A stretch of DNA of 64,000 bases from a bacterium (GCA_021809845.1 JAJZJW010000001.1:15028-79027); one strand, 5' to 3'. Shown: positions 10,914-21,029, counted from the first letter of the stretch. A program made the numbers and translations. The notes: generated from the letters alone by a model not told the origin.

Positions 10914-12575
10914 ATGAATAATTTTGTAAAAAAGATTAATTTGATTAATAATTCTAAATTTAAATCTAAAAAAAATTTATCTATTCCGGATACTATGAAT
11001 AGTCTGAACGCAAATACCAGAGAGACAAATACTATAGATGCAAATACTATAAATGCAAATACCGGAGAGACAAATACCGTAGTGACCGCAAATAATTTAA
11101 ATATTTTTTCTAATAAATCCGATTCCGATATAGCTGCAAAAATATATTCGGGAATGTTATTTGTTTTAATATCTATGCTGTTTTTAATCATTTTTACCGT
11201 AAAATCTTACGGTTTTTTAACTCCGCGTCTTACAAGCAATATACCTGTTGGCGCTTTTCCTTACGGTGTCGCTTTTGCTGCAAATTCTAATTATGCGCTT
11301 GTTGCCGATTCGGACAGCAATGAAGTTTCCGTTGTAAGTATGGCTACAAAAGGTGTAGTTGCCTCAATCAAAGTCGGCTCTCATCCTGCAGGCGTTGCAA
11401 TTAGCCCGTCTCTGGCGTTTGCTTATGTTTGCAATGTTGCATCGGGAAATATCAGCGTGCTGAATATGAGAACATTGACAAAATCTTTAAATATAACCGT
11501 TGGCGGCGGTCCTGTTAATGTTGCATTTACACCAAATTCTAAACTGGCTTTTGTTGCAAATATAGGCAATAGTCAGGTAGATGTTATTAATACGATGCAA
11601 AATGCTGTGCTCAAAAGAATAAACGTAGGCAAATCACCTTCAGGGATAGCTGTTTCTCCAAACGGAAGAATAGCCATTGTAACGAACGCCGGAGAGTCGT
11701 CGTTTACGGTAATAGATGTATCGTCGTTAAATATTATCAGAACAATTAGGACAGGAAAAAATCCTACTTCGGTGGCTTTTAGCCCTGCGGATTCGCCTAA
11801 GCACTATATATATATCGCATCTGGAAAAGGCAATGCTATTTATGTATATAGACAAAAAGATTTTGCATTTGTAAGAAAATTTAAAACTTTATCAGACCCT
11901 TCTTCCGTGGCGGTTTCGCCTAACGGTATGATGCTTTTTGCGGTTAATTTTCAAAATAATGCTCTGAGTGTTTACAATGCAGTTCACTTTGAGCATATAA
12001 AAACTATTGACCTTCCAAACGGACCGATTTCGGTAGCGGTTTCTCCAGATGGAACAGCCGCTATAGTAACCGTTACTTCTGCTTCAAGCGCTGCTTTTAT
12101 AAGAATAAAAAAACCTGTCAGGGCATATCCTGAAATGGCTGCCGCTTCTCCGGCTCCGGCAGCGTCTTCCGCTATGACATACCCCGCTACTGCTAATACA
12201 GCTCGCAAACCCCATGTTGCAAGCTCTGCTAAAGCTAATTATAGCAATCAGCCTGCAGTTTCTTCAGGTGTGCCGGCTATTGCGGCTCCTCCGTCCAGCT
12301 ATGTTCCGCAGCCTTTCGGCAAGGTCGCTACCGTTTATACGGGCAAAGGTCCAACTGCCGAAGCTATAACGCCTGACGGCAAATATCTTTATGTTATAAA
12401 CACACAGAGCTCCAGTCTCAGCGTTATAGATGTCGGTAAAGATAGAGTTGTTAAAACGATAAAAGTCGGCGGTTATCCCGATGCCGTAAAAATTTCGCCT
12501 AACGGGCACTATTGTTTTGTGGTTAATTCAAGTTCAAATACTGTAACCGTAATCTCAACCGGCAGATATTATTAA
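10914..12575 (+). CDS. YVTN/YncE-family beta-propeller protein, membrane-anchored
   Basis: Predicted extracytoplasmic seven-bladed beta-propeller of the YVTN/40-residue repeat family. Repeats such as IKVGSHPAGVAISP, INVGKSPSGIAVSP and IKVGGYPDAVKISPNG run from about residue 105 to the end. The first 75 residues are cytoplasmic and low-complexity (ANTxETNT-type repeats). A single transmembrane segment follows at about residues 80-97. An Ala/Pro/Ser linker at about 405-465 splits the propeller before its final blades. The ligand and role are unknown; family members bind DNA, metals or partner proteins, and I do not assign one. The start is supported by AAGGGG upstream. Confidence 0.85.
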   Translation: MNNFVKKINLINNSKFKSKKNLSIPDTMNSLNANTRETNTIDANTINANTGETNTVVTANNLNIFSNKSDSDIAAKIYSGMLFVLISMLFLIIFTVKSYGFLTPRLTSNIPVGAFPYGVAFAANSNYALVADSDSNEVSVVSMATKGVVASIKVGSHPAGVAISPSLAFAYVCNVASGNISVLNMRTLTKSLNITVGGGPVNVAFTPNSKLAFVANIGNSQVDVINTMQNAVLKRINVGKSPSGIAVSPNGRIAIVTNAGESSFTVIDVSSLNIIRTIRTGKNPTSVAFSPADSPKHYIYIASGKGNAIYVYRQKDFAFVRKFKTLSDPSSVAVSPNGMMLFAVNFQNNALSVYNAVHFEHIKTIDLPNGPISVAVSPDGTAAIVTVTSASSAAFIRIKKPVRAYPEMAAASPAPAASSAMTYPATANTARKPHVASSAKANYSNQPAVSSGVPAIAAPPSSYVPQPFGKVATVYTGKGPTAEAITPDGKYLYVINTQSSSLSVIDVGKDRVVKTIKVGGYPDAVKISPNGHYCFVVNSSSNTVTVISTGRYY

Positions 12576-12635
12576 TTATTAATTATTAAGGTAATTGAGA
12601 TAATTATGCTTTCTTTTTTGAATAAAAATTTTTTA

Positions 12636-12679
12636 ATGTGATTAAAATCATACTTATTAGGGATAAAATTGTTTAAGAT
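12636..12679 (+). promoter_or_regulatory. FNR/CRP-type operator and promoter of hcp
   Basis: GTGAT-TAAA-ATCAT at 12638-12651 matches 8 of 10 arm positions of the FNR box TTGAT-N4-ATCAA. A TAAGAT -10-like element at 12674-12679 lies at the distance expected if the box is centred near -41.5 (class II activation). Anaerobic or nitrosative control of hcp by FNR/HcpR-like regulators is known in many bacteria. The site itself is predicted from sequence only. Confidence 0.6.
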
Positions 12680-12735
12680 ATTAATTAAGAATTGATTATT
12701 ACATTATAAATTTTATTAAAAAGGAGATAATTATC

Positions 12736-14370
12736 ATGTTTTGTTTTCAATGTGAAGAAACTTTAGATTCAACCGGATGCGTAAAAAGCGGCGTGTGCGG
12801 AAAAACCGGAGAAGTGTCAAATTTACAGGATTTACTGATTTATGACTTGAAAGGCATCGCTTTTTGGATGTCAAAGGCAAAAGCAGCTGGAAAAATTATT
12901 GATAACGAAGATTATCTGTTTCTTTTACAGGGATTGTTTACAACAGTAACTAATGTAAATTTCGACCCTGAAAGAATGGTTTTGCTAATCAATAAATCGT
13001 TAGTTCTAAGGGATAAGTACAGAGGCGAGCGTTCAGATTCTGTCCAAATTTCTGTTCCCGACTGTGCGACATGGGAGCCCTTAAGCAGAACTATAGAGGC
13101 ATATAATTCTAAAGCCGCCTCGGCAGGGATTAAAAATCCGTCTGACGATTTAGTTTCCTTGAGCGAACTCTTAATGTACGGATTAAAAGGAATGGCAGCC
13201 TACGCTTATCACGCTTATGTTTTAAACTATACTGACGCTTCGCTCAATGATTTTATCGTGAAAGCCTTAAGCTATCTTTCGGAGCAGCAAAAATGGAATG
13301 CAGATGAGTTGCTTGGTCTTGTTTTTGAATGCGGCGAAAATGGCGTAAAGGTCATGGAGTTACTAGACAAAGCAAATACGACGCACTACGGCGAACCTGT
13401 TCCGACGAAAGTCCTTAATGGAACTAAAAAAGGAAAATCAATATTAATAAGCGGTCATGATTTATTTGAACTTGAAGAGTTGCTAAAACAGACGCAGGGA
13501 AAAAACGTTAACGTATATACACATGGAGAGATGCTTCCATCACATGCATACCCATATTTCAAACAGTTTAGCAATTTTATAGGTAATTATGGCGGAGCAT
13601 GGTGGGAACAGCAGGCTGAGTTCAGTGCTTTTAGCGGTCCTATTGTTATGACTACTAACTGTATTCAAAAACCTTTAGATAAGTATAAAAATCGTATATT
13701 TACAACAGATATGGTTGCTATGCCGGGTGTTAGACATATAGACAATCATGATTTTTCAGAAGTTATCAAAGCTGCTGTTGGAACGGAGGATACGCCTGAA
13801 GATATAAAAGGAGAAATAGACACAGGGTTTGCGCGCAATACATTAGTCAGTTCTGCAGAAACTATACTTAACTTAGTTAAAGCCGGAAAGATTAAAAATT
13901 TTGTAGTGATGGCCGGCTGCGATTCGAGCGACAAAGAAAGAAGCTACTACAGCGACTTAGCAAAAGGTTTGCCTGAAGATTCCGTGATACTGACCGCCGG
14001 TTGCGCAAAGTACAGGTACAACAGACTGGGTCTTAGCGATATAGAAGGTCTGCCGAGGGTTATAGATGCCGGACAGTGCAATGATTCATACTCGCTAGTC
14101 GTTGCAGCTCTTAAACTCAAAGAGGCTCTGAAATTAAATGATATTAACGAACTGCCTATATTTTACGAAATTGCATGGTATGAACAGAAAGCGGTTTTAG
14201 TACTTCTTGCGCTGTTGTACCTTGGAGTGAAAAACATAAGGCTGGGATATAAGCTGCCGGCTTTCTTGACTCCTAATGTCGTAAACATATTAGTAGAAAA
14301 ATTTAATATAATGGGTGTGTCAAGCGTGGAGGAAAGTCTTAGCTATATAGGTGCAAATGCAGCAGTTTAA
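12736..14370 (+). CDS. hcp: Hydroxylamine reductase / hybrid cluster protein (class I)
   Basis: Hcp is an oxygen-sensitive cytoplasmic Fe-S protein. It reduces hydroxylamine in vitro and handles nitric oxide in vivo. The N-terminal cysteines C3, C6, C15 and C21 have the class I spacing seen in Desulfovibrio. Hybrid-cluster ligand regions are visible: SGHDLFELEE (His), THGEMLP (Glu), NCIQKP, AGCDSSD, TAGCAKYRYN, DAGQCNDSYS and AWYEQKA. The 544-residue length is normal and there is no low-complexity insertion. The start follows AAAGGAG. No hcr reductase gene is adjacent, so the electron donor is unknown. Expression is probably controlled by the FNR-like box upstream. Confidence 0.97.
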   Translation: MFCFQCEETLDSTGCVKSGVCGKTGEVSNLQDLLIYDLKGIAFWMSKAKAAGKIIDNEDYLFLLQGLFTTVTNVNFDPERMVLLINKSLVLRDKYRGERSDSVQISVPDCATWEPLSRTIEAYNSKAASAGIKNPSDDLVSLSELLMYGLKGMAAYAYHAYVLNYTDASLNDFIVKALSYLSEQQKWNADELLGLVFECGENGVKVMELLDKANTTHYGEPVPTKVLNGTKKGKSILISGHDLFELEELLKQTQGKNVNVYTHGEMLPSHAYPYFKQFSNFIGNYGGAWWEQQAEFSAFSGPIVMTTNCIQKPLDKYKNRIFTTDMVAMPGVRHIDNHDFSEVIKAAVGTEDTPEDIKGEIDTGFARNTLVSSAETILNLVKAGKIKNFVVMAGCDSSDKERSYYSDLAKGLPEDSVILTAGCAKYRYNRLGLSDIEGLPRVIDAGQCNDSYSLVVAALKLKEALKLNDINELPIFYEIAWYEQKAVLVLLALLYLGVKNIRLGYKLPAFLTPNVVNILVEKFNIMGVSSVEESLSYIGANAAV

Positions 14371-14479
14371 GTAATTTATAATATAATAAGCAAATTATAT
14401 TATAAATATGCAATATGTGTACACGTATACAAAACTGCATTTGAACAAATTGCAAATAGTATCACTGCAAATCTGAATA

Positions 14480-14632
14480 ATATTACATATTATATTTATA
14501 TATTGCATATTACATATTATATTTATATATTGCATATTACATATTATATTTATATATTGCATATTACATGTTATATTTATATATTGCATATTACATGTTA
14601 TATTTATATATTGCATATTACATGTTACATAT
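14480..14632. repeat. 27-bp tandem repeat, about 6 copies
   Basis: TTACAT recurs every 27 bp (14485, 14512, 14539, 14566, 14593, 14620). A later variant, TTACATG, spreads through the last copies. The array lies between the hcp stop and its terminator. Confidence 0.9.
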
Positions 14633-14653
14633 GCAATATATAAAAAATTGCAT

Positions 14654-14695
14654 AAATCCCTTTCTTTATTGAAAAATAATGAAAGGGATTTTTTT
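14654..14695 (+). terminator. Rho-independent terminator downstream of hcp
   Basis: AAATCCCTTTC (14654-14664) pairs with GAAAGGGATTT (14681-14691), and a run of seven T starts at 14689. It lies nearly 300 bp after the hcp stop, displaced by the tandem array. Confidence 0.9.
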
Positions 14696-14825
14696 CATCG
14701 GCAAATAAAAATTGAATTATTGATGATTTAATATTATAATATTACATATTGTTTATCTCAAGAAAACCGATTTATTAAATTCCTGTCGCTTTTTATTTAG
14801 ACCAATTTGTTAAATTTAATTTTTT

Positions 14826-14980
14826 AAGGTCAAGTTAAAAGGTCAAGTTAAAAAGTCAAGTTAAAAGGTTAAGTTAAAAAGTCAAGTTAAAAGGTTAAGT
14901 TAAAAAGTCAAGTTAAAAGGTTAAGTTATAAGGTCAAATTATTTATAAGGTCAAACTAAAAGGTTAAATTAAAAGGTCAA
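14826..14980. repeat. 13-bp repeat directly in front of ubiB
   Basis: Degenerate copies of AAGGTCAAGTTAA alternate GTCAAG/GTTAAG for about 150 bp and end 6 bp before the ubiB start. Each unit carries an AAGG/AAAG that could act as a Shine-Dalgarno-like site; the last one (14973-14976) serves the TTG start. Confidence 0.85.
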
Positions 14981-14986
14981 ATTATA

Positions 14987-16633
14987 TTGTTTAAAAGAAA
15001 TTTATACATTTTCTTCAAGGTATTTCCTTTTATTTTTTACATCCTTATTACCCAAAAAAGATTTATAATATTTGGAAAAAGAAGAAATTTATCCGAAGAA
15101 TATCATGCCAAAGTGGCCAGGTGGCTGACATCACTGATAGCATCGCTGGGACCTACTTTTATAAAATTAGCTCAGGTTATTTCGACAAGAGCCGACTTTT
15201 TGCCGCAGCAGTATCTTGCTCAGCTTGCAACGCTGCAGGATGAAGTTCCGCCAGTTCCGTTTAAACTGATAAAACCAATAATTGAAAAAGACCTTGGCAA
15301 TAAACCGATAAAAGAAATTTTTGAAGAATTTTGCGAAGAACCTTTTGCGGCTGCGTCTGTTGCCCAGGTTTACAAAGCCGTTTACAAAGGTAGGCAGGTT
15401 ATAGTAAAAGTTATAAGGCCGGATATTGAAAAAAATGTCAGCAGCGATATATACACCCTTAAAAATGTTTTAAATTCTCTTAGGGTCTTTTTTCCTGATA
15501 ATAAATCTTTACTCTCCATTTCTATTGTTTTAAAAGAATTTGAAATTACAATTTATGAAGAAATGGATTTGCTGCATGAAGTTAAAAATATTAAAGAATT
15601 TCAAGAGTTTTCAAAAAAATTAAAATGGATAGTCATTCCCGATGTTTATACTGAATTAAATTCTAAAAATGTTTTAGTAATGGATTTTTATAAAGGCGTT
15701 AAAATTACCGACTTAGAAAGTCTTAAAAAAAATAATTTAGATGCAAGGGTTGTTTTAGATAGGCTGATTGAATTTTATATATATCAATCATTAATTCAAG
15801 GCGTTATTCATGCCGACCCCCACCCCGGCAATATATTAGTTGACGATAAAGGCAGAATAGTACTTCTTGACTATGGTCTTGTGGTTCACATATCGGAAGA
15901 AACAAAAGAAAATCTGATTAAAGCCGTACTTGCCGGCATTAAACAAAATATTCCGGGTATTATAGATGCGTACTATGCTCTTGGAATTATAAATAAAGAA
16001 GTTTCAAGGCAACTGCTGGAAAAAGCTGCAGGGAGGTTATATCAGGTGTTATCCCAAAAAGATATATCAAGTAGAAAAATACAGGATATTATAAACGATA
16101 TTATGAAAAGCTTTTATGCTTTTCCGTTTGAACTCCCACAAAATTTGGTATATATTTTTAAAACGGCGGCTGTTCTTGAAGGAATAGGAACGGCGATAGA
16201 CCCTTCATACAATCTGGTAAAAGATATAGTGCCGGTAGCAAAGAAATATATAAGCCATACGTCTTTAGGCAAAAAAATGACGGCGACTAATATAATTAAA
16301 ACCGCATTTAACGAAGTAAAACAGTTTATTATGGATACTAAAAGGGTAATGCATGCTGCCTACGAAGAAGATTTCAGGGTTAAAATTCATCCGGAAAACA
16401 TTTCAGGACTAGAAAATTTTTTAATACATATAATAAAGAGGCTCACAATGGCGTTGATAGGGGGATTCATTGGGCTTATCGCAGCGTTAATTTTTATTGA
16501 AGATAAAAATCCATATTTCTTTGCCGGAGGTTTGTTTGTAGCTTTTGCTGTGATATTTGCTGCTATAAGTATGCCTATAAAAACCACATACGGTTATTCT
16601 ACGCTGCTGGATGTTTTCAGACACAGAAGATAA
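14987..16633 (+). CDS. ubiB: UbiB/AarF-family atypical kinase (ABC1/ADCK)
   Basis: Membrane-associated ABC1 atypical kinase/ATPase that supports ubiquinone or other isoprenoid-quinone biosynthesis. Conserved parts: GPTFIKLAQVISTRADFLP (a variant of the KxGQ motif), AASVAQVYKA (Ala-rich loop), VIVKVIRPDIE, HADPHPGNILVDD (catalytic loop) and LLDYGLV (metal-binding DFG equivalent). Two C-terminal transmembrane helices at about residues 490-535 anchor it. No ATG occurs in the first third of the frame, so the TTG at 14987, preceded by AAAAGG, is the likely start. The 548-residue length is normal. No other quinone genes are nearby. Confidence 0.9.
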   Translation: MFKRNLYIFFKVFPFIFYILITQKRFIIFGKRRNLSEEYHAKVARWLTSLIASLGPTFIKLAQVISTRADFLPQQYLAQLATLQDEVPPVPFKLIKPIIEKDLGNKPIKEIFEEFCEEPFAAASVAQVYKAVYKGRQVIVKVIRPDIEKNVSSDIYTLKNVLNSLRVFFPDNKSLLSISIVLKEFEITIYEEMDLLHEVKNIKEFQEFSKKLKWIVIPDVYTELNSKNVLVMDFYKGVKITDLESLKKNNLDARVVLDRLIEFYIYQSLIQGVIHADPHPGNILVDDKGRIVLLDYGLVVHISEETKENLIKAVLAGIKQNIPGIIDAYYALGIINKEVSRQLLEKAAGRLYQVLSQKDISSRKIQDIINDIMKSFYAFPFELPQNLVYIFKTAAVLEGIGTAIDPSYNLVKDIVPVAKKYISHTSLGKKMTATNIIKTAFNEVKQFIMDTKRVMHAAYEEDFRVKIHPENISGLENFLIHIIKRLTMALIGGFIGLIAALIFIEDKNPYFFAGGLFVAFAVIFAAISMPIKTTYGYSTLLDVFRHRR

Positions 16634-16772
16634 AACTTTTTAAATGTATTAAATATAGATAAAATATAACTAACTGAATATATAAATGTTAAATATCCTA
16701 GATATAAAATAAAGGCTAAAATACAAAGACTGAATACAAAAGAAAGAAATAAGGGGCTAAAAAGTAGAAAAA

Positions 16773-18584
16773 ATGAATGCAAATAAGACCAATTTTAATT
16801 ATACGGCGGTGATTCTTGCAGGCGGACTCGGTACCAGAATGCGCTCTGAAATTCCTAAGGGACTGATGCCTATTTTAGAAAAGCCGATGATATATTATAT
16901 AATTTCCGAACTTCTGAAATTAAATGATGCATCTATTTCGGAAGCGTCGTCATATTTTTCTATTTTACCTGATTCATCTGCTCGAGCTGCTGCTGTTACC
17001 GCAGAAGCAGGAGCAGCAATTAACGGCAGGAAGATTTTAGACAGAATAATAATCGTTATAGGACATAAAGGGGAATTTATAAAAGATTATATTGAAAACG
17101 AGAGCGCTTTTAAAAATTGCGGAGTGACAATAGATTTTACAATTCAGGATAAATATCTTGGAACTGGCGATGCGGCTAAACAAGCTGCCATATTAATTAA
17201 AAATACCGGCTCTAACAACAAGACTTATAATAATAGCAATAGTAGCAACAGCAATAGTGATAATACTTACAACAACAGCAGTAAACACAGCGCTAACAAT
17301 AATAACAGGGCTTATAATAATAGCAATGATAACGATAAAAATAAAAATGAACACTATTGTCTTGACACTGCTGCCGTTGTTGACGCTGACATTAGCACAG
17401 ACACAGACACTGACACTGACACTGACACTGACACTGATGCAGACTACGACGGCGTTCAAAATGTATTAATACTGCCGTGCGATACACCTTTAATCACTAA
17501 AAATACATTATATAAGCTGATAAAATTTCATGACGATTTTCACGATGATTTAACTGTCTTGTCTTTTGAAGCTGAAAACCCTTTTTCTTATGGGCGGATA
17601 GTAAAAGACGATAAAAGTTTCGTTAAATGTATTGTGGAACAGCAGGAAATAGCCCATACTACAAGAAATTTACATGGTATAAAAGAAGTCAATTCCGGTA
17701 TTTATGCTATTAAATTAAAACATTTTTTAGATTTAATTGATTTCATAAGTAATGATAATTCTAAAAAAGAATATTATCTAACAGACATTATTTCAATATG
17801 TTACGGCAAATCATTGGTTGTTAGAAGTTTTATAGGTGTCGACAATTATAATAAAGATGAACTTATGGGTGTCAATTCCAAAGTAGAGATGGCGGCATGC
17901 AGCGCTTTAATGCAAAAACGAATTATAAACTACTTAATAGAAAAGCAAGATGTTAATTTCATTTCTGCCGATAACGTGTATATCGGAAGTGCGGTTCAAA
18001 TTAGTAAGGCGGCGACGCTTTATCCTGGATGTTTTTTATCGGGCGATTCAAAAATCGGAGAAAATGCGGTTGTTGAATGCGGAGCAATAATTAAAAATTC
18101 TGTTATAGGCAAAAATTCTATTATTAAAAGCCACTCTATTATTGAAAATGCTAAAATTGAAGATGGAGTAAATATCGGGCCGTTTGCTAGGTTGAGGCCG
18201 GGAACTTATATAAAAAAAAATGCTAAAATCGGAAATTTTGTTGAAGTAAAAAATTCCATTATAGGAGAAAATTCTAAAGCGTCGCATCTGTCCTATATAG
18301 GAGACAGTGAAATAGGTAACGGTGTTAATATAGGTGCAGGCGTTATTACCTGCAATTATGACGGTTTCAAAAAGCACAAAACAATAATAAAGGATAACTG
18401 TTTTATAGGTTCAGATTCTCAGTTGATAGCCCCTGTTACCGTAGAAAAAAATTCTTACGTTGCTTCGGGTACAACCGTCGTCAGAAATGTTCCCGAAGGC
18501 AGCCTTGCTATTTCAAGAGCTGAGCAAATAAATAAGGAAGGATGGACACTAAACAGATTAAAGAAAATTAAAAAATTAAATTAA
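16773..18584 (+). CDS. glmU: Bifunctional GlmU with two low-complexity insertions
   Basis: GlmU acetylates GlcN-1-P and then uridylylates GlcNAc-1-P to give UDP-GlcNAc for peptidoglycan and LPS. The N-terminal domain has LAGGLGTRMRS ... PKGLMPI, GTGDAAKQA and LPCDTPL (usual form GDxPL, so Gly is replaced by Cys but the metal-binding Asp remains). The C-terminal left-handed beta-helix has hexapeptide repeats and RLRPGTYI, NFVEVKN, CNYDGFKKHKT. It is 603 residues against about 456. Insert 1 is about residues 51-87 and Ala/Ser-rich. Insert 2 is about 145-229 and Asn/Ser-rich, ending in a (Thr-Asp)n tract encoded by a hexanucleotide GACACT repeat at about 17398-17440. Both lie inside the uridylyltransferase domain. 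Confidence 0.95.
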   Translation: MNANKTNFNYTAVILAGGLGTRMRSEIPKGLMPILEKPMIYYIISELLKLNDASISEASSYFSILPDSSARAAAVTAEAGAAINGRKILDRIIIVIGHKGEFIKDYIENESAFKNCGVTIDFTIQDKYLGTGDAAKQAAILIKNTGSNNKTYNNSNSSNSNSDNTYNNSSKHSANNNNRAYNNSNDNDKNKNEHYCLDTAAVVDADISTDTDTDTDTDTDTDADYDGVQNVLILPCDTPLITKNTLYKLIKFHDDFHDDLTVLSFEAENPFSYGRIVKDDKSFVKCIVEQQEIAHTTRNLHGIKEVNSGIYAIKLKHFLDLIDFISNDNSKKEYYLTDIISICYGKSLVVRSFIGVDNYNKDELMGVNSKVEMAACSALMQKRIINYLIEKQDVNFISADNVYIGSAVQISKAATLYPGCFLSGDSKIGENAVVECGAIIKNSVIGKNSIIKSHSIIENAKIEDGVNIGPFARLRPGTYIKKNAKIGNFVEVKNSIIGENSKASHLSYIGDSEIGNGVNIGAGVITCNYDGFKKHKTIIKDNCFIGSDSQLIAPVTVEKNSYVASGTTVVRNVPEGSLAISRAEQINKEGWTLNRLKKIKKLN

Positions 18585-18790
18585 TACTTTAAAACTGCAA
18601 TAATATAATAAAAATATAATAAAGCTATAACAATATCATAATAATATAAAAGAATAATGATAATATAAAATTACAATAATAATAAAAGTATAATAATAAA
18701 ACTGTAAAAATAAAACTATAATAAAACTATAATAATATAATAATAAAAAAAGTATAATAATTATATTATTAATATTAATTAAATAAAAAT

Positions 18791-20998
18791 ATGTGCGGAA
18801 TAATGGGTTTTGCCGGAACTATACCGGAAGAAAGCGGCGTGTCGGTTGTACTTAACGGTCTAAAAAAACTAGAATACAGGGGTTATGATTCTTCGGGTAT
18901 AGCTTATTTTGCTCCAGATGAAAAGAAGATAAAATATATTAAAAAATCAGGTAAACTAATAAATCTATTTACAGAAGTAGCAGAAATTCAGTGTAAAAAT
19001 CAGTGTTTAATCGATACTGTCAATATGGCGGATGCTAATAAAAATAGAAATATTCGATTAAACACAAGCGGAGCATCTATTATTCAGTCTTCTCTTGCGA
19101 TTGGTCATATAAGATGGGCTACGCACGGAAAACCGACGGATGATAATGCGCATCCGCATTTAGATTGTTCAGGCGATATTGCCATTGTTCATAACGGGAT
19201 AATAGAAAATTATATTCAGTTAAAAGAAAAACTTTTAAAAAATAATCATAAATTCAAAACCGAAACTGATTCAGAAATTATTGCACATTTAATAGAAGAC
19301 CATATTCTCAAAGGGGATTCATTTTCTGAATCGGTAAGAAAAACTTCTTTAGAATTAAGGGGTTCATTCGCAATAGTTATATTATATGCTAAAGAGAAAA
19401 CTATTGCGGCAGTAAAATTCGGTCCGCCTCTTGTTCTTGCAAAAAAAGGAAAAAATTTGTTTGTTGCAAGCGATGTATCTGCTCTACTCGAATATTCAAA
19501 TGAAGTTATATATTTAAAAAACGGTGAAATAGCTTATTATCGTTATGAAGCTGATGATAATGATAATTATACTAATAATTATACTAACAATGATAACAAT
19601 AATGGTAATTGTATAGCCAATGATAAGCGCAATAATGCCGATAACGGTATAATTAATTCATGTAATTGCAACAAATTGGAAATAATAAATTTTAGAGGCA
19701 AAAAACAAAAAATAGATATTAATGCAATAAAATGGGATAGTTCTAAAACTGTAAAATCCGGCTTCTCCCATTTTATGCAAAAAGAAATTTTTGAACAGCC
19801 AACTACCATTCTTGAAGGCTTTAACTCAAGGGTTTTGTTTAAGAAAGACTTACGCGATATAAATAATCCGGTTATATTTTTCGGTCGAGTTCCTCTGATA
19901 AATTCCGATGCTTTAACGCCGAATTCGACGAATTTAAGTAAATCGGATACCTTAAAAAAGGGTTCGGATGATTTTGAGAATGTCAAAATAGCGCTTGAGG
20001 GATTAAAACTTACAAAAAAAGATATAGTATCCGCCGGGAGGATTATTTTTATTGCTTGCGGCTCGTCTTATTATTCTTCGCTGGTAATAAAAAATGTTAT
20101 CGAAAATTTGTGCGGATTGCCGGTTATAGTTGATTACGGTTCTGAATTCAGATACGGAAAATTTCCGATTCAGGCATCCGATATAGTGGTTGGGGTTTCG
20201 CAGTCAGGCGAAACTGCAGATACAAACAGCGCTATAGAAATTGTTAAAGAAAAAAAAGCAAAAATTATATCTATCTGTAATGTTCCAGGTTCGCAGCTGA
20301 CGACTCTTTCCAATAAAGGAGTGATATACACCCATGCCGGACCGGAAATAGGCGTTGCATCGACGAAGGCTTTCACTTCTCAAGTATTGTGCGGAATACT
20401 GTTTGGACTATATCTTAGGCAGGAAATTATGAGCGCTTGCGGATATACAAACAGTAATTTAAAGGTTAATAGATTTTTTGGTGATTTGATTGCACTGCCG
20501 CAAAGGATTGAAGAGATTCTGGCGTTAAATGAGACTATAAAAAATATTGCGAATAAATATTATAAAAGTACGAATTTTTTATATCTTGGCAGAGGTATTT
20601 TATATCCAATAGCGCTCGAAGGGGCATTAAAATTAAAAGAAATATCATATATTCATGCGGAGGGTTATCCCTCCGGAGAAATGAAGCATGGACCGATAGC
20701 GCTTATCGATGAGAATATGCCGGTTATGTTTCTTTTGTCAAATAATCTGCTCGCTCCAAAAACTATTTCCAACATTGAAGAAATCAAAGCAAGGGGTGGA
20801 CGCGTTATAGCCCTGGCCGACTATGACCCGAATATTGAGGGTTTATCCGATTTAATAAAAATTCCGGCTACTTCTGAAATTTTAAGTCCTATATTGTTTA
20901 CAGTTCCGCTTCAACTTTTTGCATATCATATAGCTGCTTTTAAGGGTACAGATATAGACCAGCCCAGAAATTTGGCAAAAAGTGTAACAGTTGAATAA
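18791..20998 (+). CDS. glmS: Glucosamine-6-phosphate synthase with insertions
   Basis: GlmS makes glucosamine-6-phosphate from fructose-6-phosphate and glutamine, the step that feeds GlmU. The nucleophile Cys2 is in MCGIMGFAG. The glutaminase motifs HIRWATHG, HNGIIEN and TDSEII are present. Both SIS isomerase domains are there (ACGSSYYSS, SQSGETADT, GRGILYPIALEGALKLKE). The C-terminus is the canonical QPRNLAKSVTVE. It is 735 residues against about 609. Excess sequence is at about 66-98 and at about 253-295 (Asn/Asp/Thr-rich), with another extra stretch around 355-398. These lie in the glutaminase domain and the interdomain region. No Shine-Dalgarno is visible; the 206-bp gap from glmU is AT-rich simple sequence. 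I found no glmS ribozyme-like element. Confidence 0.95.
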   Translation: MCGIMGFAGTIPEESGVSVVLNGLKKLEYRGYDSSGIAYFAPDEKKIKYIKKSGKLINLFTEVAEIQCKNQCLIDTVNMADANKNRNIRLNTSGASIIQSSLAIGHIRWATHGKPTDDNAHPHLDCSGDIAIVHNGIIENYIQLKEKLLKNNHKFKTETDSEIIAHLIEDHILKGDSFSESVRKTSLELRGSFAIVILYAKEKTIAAVKFGPPLVLAKKGKNLFVASDVSALLEYSNEVIYLKNGEIAYYRYEADDNDNYTNNYTNNDNNNGNCIANDKRNNADNGIINSCNCNKLEIINFRGKKQKIDINAIKWDSSKTVKSGFSHFMQKEIFEQPTTILEGFNSRVLFKKDLRDINNPVIFFGRVPLINSDALTPNSTNLSKSDTLKKGSDDFENVKIALEGLKLTKKDIVSAGRIIFIACGSSYYSSLVIKNVIENLCGLPVIVDYGSEFRYGKFPIQASDIVVGVSQSGETADTNSAIEIVKEKKAKIISICNVPGSQLTTLSNKGVIYTHAGPEIGVASTKAFTSQVLCGILFGLYLRQEIMSACGYTNSNLKVNRFFGDLIALPQRIEEILALNETIKNIANKYYKSTNFLYLGRGILYPIALEGALKLKEISYIHAEGYPSGEMKHGPIALIDENMPVMFLLSNNLLAPKTISNIEEIKARGGRVIALADYDPNIEGLSDLIKIPATSEILSPILFTVPLQLFAYHIAAFKGTDIDQPRNLAKSVTVE

Positions 20999-21029
20999 TT
21001 GGATTGCTATTAAATTTTAAATTTGATTG

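Noticed and set aside
17193-17469. Val/Ser and Thr/Leu-rich frames in glmU
   Set aside because: Shadow frames of the GACACT and AAT repeats in glmU.
18585-18790. glmS ribozyme upstream of glmS
   Set aside because: The gap is 206 bp of almost pure AT simple sequence with none of the conserved GC-rich core expected of the ribozyme.
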